Below the pieces are notes generated by a model, which did not search any database, had not been told where the DNA came from, and saw nothing but the letters and a program-made list of their open reading frames with translations. This document shows positions 44,630 through 52,054 of a DNA stretch of 64,000 bases, in pieces (position 1 is the stretch's first letter; each line of letters opens with the position of its first letter). This DNA comes from Myxosarcina sp. GI1 (GTDB lineage: Bacteria > Cyanobacteriota > Cyanobacteriia > Cyanobacteriales > Xenococcaceae), in assembly GCF_000756305.1 (NCBI RefSeq), contig NZ_JRFE01000015.1, forward strand, positions 155,751 through 219,750, given 5' to 3'. A program made the translations under genes and the position numbers.

Positions 44630-46042
44630 TTATTGAATCTGAAGCTGGTCTTCAGCTTGTTGCTTAATTGGCGCACCATCGGCAAGATTCAAAATTCCCG
44701 TGACGACGATGCGATCGCCCGATTGCAGACCTTCTAAAACTGGATAGTTATTGTTTTGCAGTTCTCCCAATTCTACGGGTACTTGTCGGGCAACTAGTTG
44801 GGGTTGTTCTGATGCTTCGGCTCCCGAATCTGCTTGAGGTTCTGGTTCCCGTGCCACATAAACAAAAGCTTGTCCCCCTACGCGAGTAACTGCCGTTGTC
44901 GGCACCAAAATTCCCTGTCTTTCTTCCCAAACTATACGAGCGCGTACGTCTTGACTATCGCGTAACTGACCGTCTGGGTTGGGAAACTGAGCCTGAGTCA
45001 AGATAGTTTGGCTATTAGCATTTACTTGCGGTGAAATAAAAGTAATGCGTCCCTCGCCAAAAGAATTTCCCTGGGTATCTTCGAGTTCTACTGGTAAACC
45101 CCTTTGCAAGTCAGAGCGGCGTTCTATGGGAATTGCCAGTTCTAATTCTAGAGGATCGTTTTTAGTCACGCTGGTAAGCGTAGTACCAGGAGCGACATAA
45201 GCCCCCAACTTAACGATAATATCGCCAACCTCACCCGCAAAGGGAGCAACTATATTTGTGTATTGTAGTTCGTCTCTGGCAACAGCTACATTTGCTCTGG
45301 CTTCTTCTACTGCCGCCTCAGCCTGACTGAGATTAGCACGGGCTGCTTGAATCTGGTCATCGAGAGAATTGAGTTGAGCAACAGCCGCCAGGCGATCGCG
45401 ATTGGCTAAATCTAATTCTTCTTGCGCTAAAGCTCCTTCATCGACCAGAAATTGACGGCGACGAGTTTGTTCTTTTTGCAGTTCTACTTCTGCTGCCGCT
45501 GCCGATCGCTCTGACTGTACGGATTGCAGTTGAGCCTGAGCATTGGCTCTTGCCGCCTGAGCGGAATTTAGCGCCGCTTGCAAGCTGCTCAACTCTGCCG
45601 TTTGCCGATCTGGTCGAAGTTGAACTAAAGGCTGTCCTGCTGCGACTTCGCTACCTTCTTCTACATAAATTTGGCTGACTCTGCCCTCTATTTCTGGGCT
45701 AATATTAACCGACTGAGGAGAAGTCAAACTGCCAATAAACTGTGAGGTTTCTCGCACTGTTGAAGACTGTAGAGTTTTTAAGCCTACAGGAGCAGCTTGT
45801 GGTTGAGACTGAGCCGCTGGCGGAGAAGTGTCGGCTTGGCTAGTCTGCCACCATCGCCATCCTCCATATCCCAGCAACAATAAAACAATTAATCCCAGCA
45901 AAATTTGCCAGGGTTGTTTGGGTTTTGGTTTCGGAGATTTACCATTGGTTTCAGTATGGTCTGGTTTTATTTGCTTATCGATGACCTGGGAGCGATCTAT
46001 TTCTGGAGATTTTGGTGAATGATTGGAGGAGTTTGACTGCAT
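44630..46042 (-). CDS. Periplasmic adaptor (membrane fusion protein) of the RND pump
   Basis: This 470-residue HlyD/AcrA-type protein links the RND permease to an outer-membrane channel. An N-terminal proline-rich cytosolic stretch leads to one TM helix (LLGLIVLLLLGYGGWRWW). Then come barrel-sandwich halves with VEEGSEVAAGQPLVQLRPD, a long coiled-coil hairpin (about residues 150-260, Ala/Gln/Glu-rich), and the lipoyl return YTNIVAPFAGEVGDIIVKLG. A beta-barrel and membrane-proximal domain finish it. It is transcribed with the permease; the MarR gene is divergent. Confidence 0.93.
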   Translation of the reverse strand: MQSNSSNHSPKSPEIDRSQVIDKQIKPDHTETNGKSPKPKPKQPWQILLGLIVLLLLGYGGWRWWQTSQADTSPPAAQSQPQAAPVGLKTLQSSTVRETSQFIGSLTSPQSVNISPEIEGRVSQIYVEEGSEVAAGQPLVQLRPDRQTAELSSLQAALNSAQAARANAQAQLQSVQSERSAAAAEVELQKEQTRRRQFLVDEGALAQEELDLANRDRLAAVAQLNSLDDQIQAARANLSQAEAAVEEARANVAVARDELQYTNIVAPFAGEVGDIIVKLGAYVAPGTTLTSVTKNDPLELELAIPIERRSDLQRGLPVELEDTQGNSFGEGRITFISPQVNANSQTILTQAQFPNPDGQLRDSQDVRARIVWEERQGILVPTTAVTRVGGQAFVYVAREPEPQADSGAEASEQPQLVARQVPVELGELQNNNYPVLEGLQSGDRIVVTGILNLADGAPIKQQAEDQLQIQ

Positions 46043-46146
46043 TACGTATATCTGGTTATGGCTGAAGAGACTAAGCTCAATTAAATAAAAAGTTAGAAGT
46101 TTAAAAATTAATTAATATTTATAATCGCTATAATATGCTGTACATC

Positions 46147-46184
46147 AATTAGTTAGGTAAACTAACTGTTTGGTTAACTAACTA
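46147..46184. promoter_or_regulatory. Candidate MarR operators
   Basis: AGTTAG-GTAAA-CTAACT (46151-46167) is a perfect 6-base inverted repeat. A partial copy GGTTAACTAACTA (46172-46184) follows. A third GTTAGGTTAGGTAGTT lies just before the marR ATG (46295-46310). They sit in the divergent gap between the pump genes and marR, as expected for autoregulated repression. Confidence 0.65.
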
Positions 46185-46310
46185 TACAATTAAACATTAT
46201 AGTCAACAAAATTGTTCGTAGGTTGGTCATAAAAGTGATGGGAAGTAAAAATCGACCGATAGTAAGATTTAGAAACAAATTGATAAAACAATGTGTTAGG
46301 TTAGGTAGTT

Positions 46311-46796
46311 ATGGCAGTCAATAATTTTTCCTCGACACCGCTGGCTCAAGCTACAGGAGCTACTTCCAAGCAATGTGCGAGCAAAATTTTACAAATTATT
46401 CCCGAGATAACTTACTTTCTCCGCAATGAAGTGCGGCAGTACGGACAGCCTCGATTATCTCTATCTCAACTGCGAATTTTGTGTTTTTTAGAGCGCCATC
46501 CGCAGTCTTCACTGTCTGAGGTGGCAGAATATTTAGATGTAACGCGTCCTACAACCTCTGGGGCGATCGAACGTCTGGTACAGCAAGGTTTAGTCGATCG
46601 CGCCAGCGATCCTCAAGAGCGCAGAAAAATTTTGTTGTCTCTTACTTCGGCGGGTAGAGAATATCAACAGCAAGTGTATCGAGCTATGTTATCCCGCATC
46701 GAAAAAAAACTCGGTTCTTTGTCCCAAACCCAATGTTGTCAACTGATAGACGGTCTGCTGCTGCTAGAAACGTTATTTTCTGAAACAAACCCTTAA
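46311..46796 (+). CDS. MarR family transcriptional regulator
   Basis: This 161-residue protein has the winged helix at about residues 45-110: LSLSQLRILCFLERHPQSSL, VAEYLDVTRPTTSGAIERLV and the wing DPQERRKILLSLTSAG. It is divergent from the adaptor-permease operon, with palindromic sites between, so it probably represses the pump and itself and is released by a small molecule. Confidence 0.9.
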   Translation: MAVNNFSSTPLAQATGATSKQCASKILQIIPEITYFLRNEVRQYGQPRLSLSQLRILCFLERHPQSSLSEVAEYLDVTRPTTSGAIERLVQQGLVDRASDPQERRKILLSLTSAGREYQQQVYRAMLSRIEKKLGSLSQTQCCQLIDGLLLLETLFSETNP

Positions 46797-46914
46797 ATTA
46801 ATTTTCTGGACTTGATACTTTCAGCTGCATTCAGCAATATAATTAACCAACGGTTAGAGATGACTGCGAAATCTGCTTTTATCTCGATCTCTGACTTATT
46901 GAAGACAGCGAGCG

Positions 46915-48585
46915 ATGACCCAAGACCAGATTAAACTCTTTATCGTTGATAATGACCCTATCTTTCGTCTGGGTTTTTGTACTGCGATCGCCCGATATCC
47001 CGACTTAGTAATTATCGGTCAGGGAGACACCAGCATTGATACTTTTCGCCAACTCACTCAAGGAATCATCTTAAATGTTTTAGTAGTGGGTATAGGTTTA
47101 GATTTGCCTGAGTTAGAGTTTTCTAGCCTCCAGTTTTGTCAAAGGATTGCCCAGCTATATCCCCAGCTACCAATTTTTTTACTCACCCTCGATCTAAAGT
47201 TTAAGCAGGCAAATAAAATAAAATCTTGGGGAGTGAGAGGTTACTGCAATAAGGGAACCAGTATCGAAACTGTTAAAGATGCCCTGCGAGCGATCGCCTA
47301 TGGTGAAAATTACTGGCAAACTCCCACCCAAAGTCGTTCCAATCAGTTACAGAAGATTTTATCTAACCTCAGTCGGTCGGGAAGACAAGAAATTGCCGAT
47401 AGCCTGGCAGAAATCGAACGGCAGTTAGCAAGCCCAAATTTATCTGATTGGGAACGGGTATTTTTAGTCGGTCGTCAACGAGAACTGTTAGCCGCACAGT
47501 GGTTATCCCGTCAGTTAGTTGCTGAAGATTTACCAGCAGCAGAGAGTAATGATTCTTCCTTGGTGCGATCTTCAACACCAGAGATTATACCGCTGTCTCC
47601 ACCTACAAACTTAGAAATAGCACCAGTTTTTGAAGATTCAGTTACCGCCGAAATTTTTGAACGAGTTTTTAACGATATTCAATTTGGTTTATTTAATCGC
47701 ACTCCAGTTACTTTAGAAATAGATATTTTACAAAGAGAAAAAAAGCAGTTTTTACTCGGTCTGATTCTCAATCTCGTCGGAGAAACATTAGAAGAATTAA
47801 AAACTAGAGATAATCCTTTAATTCCCATTGAATTAAATTTACGCAGTATCTGGCAACAAGCTACTAGCGATTTTTTTTTCCTGCACTACGAACAAACTAT
47901 TGAAATCGAGCGCGAGCAGTTGACTACAATTTTGTTGCAGGAGTTTGAAACAATAAAAAAAAATACCTTCGACAAAATTTACTCTAGCTTAGAATTATTT
48001 GCTTATTTGTTAGGTGAAACTAAGCTGTCTATAGACAATGTATCCTATAGTTCTGACGCTCCCGAAGCCAAAATTCGCGCCGAAAATCTCTTGCAAAATC
48101 TGATTATTCAGTTAGCAAATTGTGTAATGCAGGTGATTTTAAACAACTTTTACGATCTAGAAATTTTTAAATACAATCTCTACACTCCCACGTGCCGAAC
48201 TGCAAGGGAAATTGCCAGTTTTCGCAACGAATTATCCTGGCGTTATCGTTTAGAAACCTATTGGGAAGAGCCAAAAAATGTATTTGAAAGCCGCCATCGC
48301 TTGTTTGTTTTAAATAACGATCGCATCAAACTGTTATTTATTTACGCTCCTCGTAGAGAAGAATTAGAGCAGCTTCAAGGCATTCCCTGGATGGCGACAA
48401 TTGCCATTGAAACTCGCGACGCGATCTCGCCACGACTCAGAGCAGTTTTGTCATTTGCAGGTAGCGGCGTAATATTTATTTTGACTCAGGTAATTGGTAA
48501 AGGTATTGGTTTGATTGGCAAAGGAATTATTCAAGGAATTGGCAGTACAATCAAAGATGTTCCTAATAACAAAAGTAGAAAGTAA
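46915..48585 (+). CDS. DUF3685 protein with degenerate receiver-like N-terminus
   Basis: The first ~125 residues look like a response-regulator receiver (LFIVDNDPIFRLGFCTAIAR, then LKFKQANKIKSWGVRGYCNKG). However, the strand that should end in the phosphorylated Asp reads VLVVGIGLDLPE, with Gly in its place. The rest (to residue 556) matches the cyanobacterial DUF3685 region, and the C-terminus ends with a hydrophobic helix (AVLSFAGSGVIFILTQVIG). Phosphorylation is therefore unlikely. Function unknown. The next gene, a membrane protein, starts 118 bases later. Confidence 0.8.
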   Translation: MTQDQIKLFIVDNDPIFRLGFCTAIARYPDLVIIGQGDTSIDTFRQLTQGIILNVLVVGIGLDLPELEFSSLQFCQRIAQLYPQLPIFLLTLDLKFKQANKIKSWGVRGYCNKGTSIETVKDALRAIAYGENYWQTPTQSRSNQLQKILSNLSRSGRQEIADSLAEIERQLASPNLSDWERVFLVGRQRELLAAQWLSRQLVAEDLPAAESNDSSLVRSSTPEIIPLSPPTNLEIAPVFEDSVTAEIFERVFNDIQFGLFNRTPVTLEIDILQREKKQFLLGLILNLVGETLEELKTRDNPLIPIELNLRSIWQQATSDFFFLHYEQTIEIEREQLTTILLQEFETIKKNTFDKIYSSLELFAYLLGETKLSIDNVSYSSDAPEAKIRAENLLQNLIIQLANCVMQVILNNFYDLEIFKYNLYTPTCRTAREIASFRNELSWRYRLETYWEEPKNVFESRHRLFVLNNDRIKLLFIYAPRREELEQLQGIPWMATIAIETRDAISPRLRAVLSFAGSGVIFILTQVIGKGIGLIGKGIIQGIGSTIKDVPNNKSRK

Positions 48586-48702
48586 TAAAAAGGCAAAAGG
48601 CTCGGATGTCACAATTGTCAATATCTCTAGATCTGAATCCTTACCAGTCTGTTTATAATTTTTTATTATCATACCATTCTTCAGCCATTCTCAAGTTAAC
48701 TG

Positions 48703-50712
48703 ATGATTGAGAAACCAAAGTTAAGCTTGTTTAAAGCCACCCGAAGGAGTTTGGGTGGAAATTTGAGAATTTATCTGCAAATTTTGTTTTTACTATTAAT
48801 TATTTGTAGCTTTAATTTGCTGTTTTGCGATTTGTCTATGGCGGTCACTCAAACCGATAAAAATTATTTAACCCTAGAAATTTTACAAGAAAAACTAAAT
48901 AATACAGTTCGACAAGAAGGGATAGATACTATAGAGTTAAACAACTATATTATCGATCTATCCCAACAAGATAACGAATTTATAGATAGTTTTTATCAAC
49001 AAATAAACTATAAAATCAATCGTACCAAAAACTCAATCAAACTAGATTTTAGCGATAGTATAATTCAAGGGAATTTTGAGCTTAATCGCTTGGGAATTGC
49101 AACTCCTATGGTAGAAGGTGCATTATCTTCGCTGCTTACTCCTCAAGAGCGCGAACAAATTAAAAGCTATCATCGATCGATCGATAAGTCGCAAGAATTA
49201 AACCCAACAATTAACGTATTTCGAGACATTCTCAATCTCGATCGCACCGTGTTTACTGCTACGGCAGATTTTTCCAACATCTTATTTTTACAAAAGTTTG
49301 AAGCTATAGAAACCAATTTTCAGCAACAAGCCAACTTTACTAATAGTATATTTGCCGAACAAGTAGATTTTGGCGGTGCTGTTTTTGATGGAGTCATACA
49401 AAGCGATCGCACTCACTTTTATGATAAAGCTAACTTTAATAACATACTATTTTCAGGAATAACTAATTTTAGCAATAGTTACTTTGAAGGAGAGATCGAT
49501 TTTAACAATGCGGCTTTTTTTGGACTGGCAAATTTTACTCGCAGTATTTTTTATAAATCTGCTGATTTTAGTAAAACAATTTGGCGCGATCGCGTATTGT
49601 TTTCTAAAGGCAAATTTTTAGATTGTTTGACCTTGACCGATGCTACTTTTGAAAGAAATCTTGCTTTTCGTGATGTATACGTCGGCTCTAATATAAATTT
49701 ACAAGATGTAAGCCTATTAGATAGAGTCGATTTTAGCAATGCTTTTTTTGCTACTACTTCCAAAATCAACATGACTGGTTTGGCTTTTGATGCCGAAGAA
49801 GCAAAGATTATCGGTGAAAGTGGCACAATTGGCAATGTTATTACTCTCGATCTTTATAAAGGCAATGAAACTGTTTTTCGTAACTTAATTCGTAATTTTC
49901 GCAATCTAGAACAAATTAATGATGCCAATCAAATAGAATACCAGCGAGAACAATTAAAATTGCAGTTTTTGGGCGATGGACTGATTAAAACTCCCTGGCA
50001 AAAAATATTTAGACTTAGTTGGATAAGTACTTTATTGCAGTGGATGGGTTTGAGTTTGCTCCTACTTTTAGGCGACTATGGCACTAACTTCAACTTAATA
50101 TTTAGTGTGGGAATTTTAACCATTGCCTTTTTTAGCGTTCTTTTCTGGCTTATCGATCGCTATCGTCCTCAAATTTTTCCTCCAATAGTTCCTACAGGGT
50201 ACGAAACATTCTGGATGATAAGTAGTTATCTAGCATTAACTATTTTTGGTACTGCTAATGTATTTATTTCAACTGATAAACCCTGGTTGACTTTAGCCTG
50301 TGTGGCTATTGTTTTATTACCAGTTCCTCTGGCATTCTCAATTCGTTTTTTCTGGCAGAATAAGACCGAGAAACTATTTGACGTTACTTACTTTGTGGAA
50401 AATGGCGAAATGCGGCAGTTTCGCTTAATGTTAGGGCGACTGCCAGTTATGCCTCGATTTTATTTCTTTCGCGATCGCTTCATGCCAATTTTGTGGGACA
50501 AACGCTGGAATTGGTTAAATTATTACAATCTTAGTTTGAATAACGTGTTTAAACTCGGCTTCAATGATATCCGCGTCCGAGACGAACATTTACCAGGTAC
50601 GATTGCCATTTTAGTCTGGTATCAATGGTGTCTGGGGGGGCTGTATACTGTTATCTTACTTTGGACGCTCTCACGCACAATACCAGGTTTAAATCTCTTA
50701 CTTTATTTTTAA
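48703..50712 (+). CDS. Pentapeptide-repeat protein with C-terminal membrane helices
   Basis: This 669-residue protein has an N-terminal TM or signal helix (IYLQILFLLLIICSFNLLF) and a polar region. A pentapeptide-like block lies at about residues 180-350, with units such as ADFSN, ANFTN, VDFGG, TNFSN and IDFNN. About four membrane helices then lie between residues 435 and 560, with a further one near the end. Pentapeptide units form a right-handed beta-helix. The fusion to a membrane core suggests a sensor or channel-like protein, but the function is unknown. The TAA stop is two bases before the ureG ATG, so ureG may depend on its translation. Confidence 0.82.
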   Translation: MIEKPKLSLFKATRRSLGGNLRIYLQILFLLLIICSFNLLFCDLSMAVTQTDKNYLTLEILQEKLNNTVRQEGIDTIELNNYIIDLSQQDNEFIDSFYQQINYKINRTKNSIKLDFSDSIIQGNFELNRLGIATPMVEGALSSLLTPQEREQIKSYHRSIDKSQELNPTINVFRDILNLDRTVFTATADFSNILFLQKFEAIETNFQQQANFTNSIFAEQVDFGGAVFDGVIQSDRTHFYDKANFNNILFSGITNFSNSYFEGEIDFNNAAFFGLANFTRSIFYKSADFSKTIWRDRVLFSKGKFLDCLTLTDATFERNLAFRDVYVGSNINLQDVSLLDRVDFSNAFFATTSKINMTGLAFDAEEAKIIGESGTIGNVITLDLYKGNETVFRNLIRNFRNLEQINDANQIEYQREQLKLQFLGDGLIKTPWQKIFRLSWISTLLQWMGLSLLLLLGDYGTNFNLIFSVGILTIAFFSVLFWLIDRYRPQIFPPIVPTGYETFWMISSYLALTIFGTANVFISTDKPWLTLACVAIVLLPVPLAFSIRFFWQNKTEKLFDVTYFVENGEMRQFRLMLGRLPVMPRFYFFRDRFMPILWDKRWNWLNYYNLSLNNVFKLGFNDIRVRDEHLPGTIAILVWYQWCLGGLYTVILLWTLSRTIPGLNLLLYF

Positions 50713-50714
50713 AT

Positions 50715-51332
50715 ATGAAAAAATCGGCAGCAAGATTGGGTATAGGAGGTCCTGTAGGCAGTGGCAAAACTGCTTTATTAGAAGGATTGATCCCCAAATT
50801 AATCGCTAAAAATATCGAAACTGCGGTAGTGACCAATGACTTGTTAACTACTGAAGATGCCGACCGCCTCAAAAAAAAAGGCATTCTCGCCAGCAATCGC
50901 ATCGTAGGAGTAGAAACTGGTAGCTGTCCCCATACTGCCATTAGAGAAGATCCGACCATGAATCTATTGGCAGTCCAGGATTTAGAATTACTCTATCCCC
51001 AACTAGATCTAATTTTTATTGAAAGCGGTGGCGATAATTTGGCATCTACCTTCAGCTACGATTTAGTAGATGCTTATATTTTTGCGATCGACGTAGGTGC
51101 GGGAGATGATATTCCTCGCAAACGGGGACCTGGCTTTGTACAGGCAGATTTAGTAGTTATCAATAAAATCGATCTCGCTCCCTATGTTGGTGCTAACTTA
51201 GATTTAATTCGCCAAGAAGCAGCAATACACCGACAGGGCAAACCACTAGTTTATACCAACTGTAGAACGGGAGAGGGTTTGGATGAGGTTGTAGAGTTTA
51301 TTTTAAAAACGGTCTTATTTTTCGATTCATAA
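50715..51332 (+). CDS. ureG: Urease accessory GTPase UreG
   Basis: UreG is the GTPase that drives nickel delivery into apo-urease. From the ATG at 50715 it is 205 residues, the normal length; the frame is open further upstream inside the previous gene but that part is not UreG-like. Motifs are LGIGGPVGSGKTALLE (P-loop), VVTNDLLTTEDADRL, GVETGSCPHTAIREDPTMN (metal-binding Cys-Pro-His) and VVINKIDLAPYVGA. ureE follows 99 bases downstream. The urease subunits and other accessory genes are outside the window, as is usual in cyanobacteria with scattered ure genes. Confidence 0.96.
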   Translation: MKKSAARLGIGGPVGSGKTALLEGLIPKLIAKNIETAVVTNDLLTTEDADRLKKKGILASNRIVGVETGSCPHTAIREDPTMNLLAVQDLELLYPQLDLIFIESGGDNLASTFSYDLVDAYIFAIDVGAGDDIPRKRGPGFVQADLVVINKIDLAPYVGANLDLIRQEAAIHRQGKPLVYTNCRTGEGLDEVVEFILKTVLFFDS

Positions 51333-51431
51333 ACTATAGAGTTTTTTAAACCAAACTTTTACTAATCTTTGATTTTGATTTTTTACACTAGTAGTAGAAG
51401 TTTGACCTTTAACTACAAAATACAGGAGATT

Positions 51432-51947
51432 ATGACCGAGATTGTCCGTAAATATTTGGGGAATACCAATGAAGATCCTGGTTTAGAACAGCAGATTACT
51501 AAAGCTTGCCAAAGTCAGCAGTGTTTGGAAATCGATCTCGTTCTAGCAGATCGCGCCAAAGGCAGAATCTTTACTCAATCTACTTCGGGTGTGGCTATTG
51601 GCATTATTAAAAATCGAGATCGCCTGTTAGAAACGGGAGATGTGTTTGAAACCGAATCTGGGAGTTTGATTCTAATTCGCTTACAGCCACAAAAATTGAT
51701 GGTGCTGAGTTTTACCCAACCGTTAGGCGATCGCGCCGTCGATTTAGTCCATCTCGGTCATGTTTTGGGCAATCATCATTATCCGATCTTTATCGAATCG
51801 AATAAAATTTACGTTCGATTAGTTACCCAACCAGCAGCAATTGAAAAAATAATCGCCGAATTCGATTTGCCTGGATTGAAAATAGAGTACCAAGGCAGAT
51901 CTGCTGAAGAACTTACTTTTTCCAATCATCATCATCAAACGCTATAA
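51432..51947 (+). CDS. ureE: Urease accessory nickel chaperone UreE
   Basis: UreE carries Ni2+ to the UreG-containing activation complex. The ATG at 51432 follows an AGGAGA site, giving 171 residues; the upstream frame reads through an AT-rich non-conserved stretch. Motifs are CLEIDLVLADRAKGRIF, DRLLETGDVFETESG and the nickel-binding LVHLGHVLGNHHYPIF. The C-terminus ends in a short His-rich tail (NHHHQTL), typical of nickel binding. It follows ureG in the same direction. Confidence 0.95.
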   Translation: MTEIVRKYLGNTNEDPGLEQQITKACQSQQCLEIDLVLADRAKGRIFTQSTSGVAIGIIKNRDRLLETGDVFETESGSLILIRLQPQKLMVLSFTQPLGDRAVDLVHLGHVLGNHHYPIFIESNKIYVRLVTQPAAIEKIIAEFDLPGLKIEYQGRSAEELTFSNHHHQTL

Positions 51948-52054
51948 ATAAAGTTTTTCTAATATCGCAATCGTCATAAGAAAATTTTTGCAGTTGAGAG
52001 GCTCGCTAAAGTAATAATTAAAAGCAGCTAACTACTCAAACTGCGTCTGGATAA

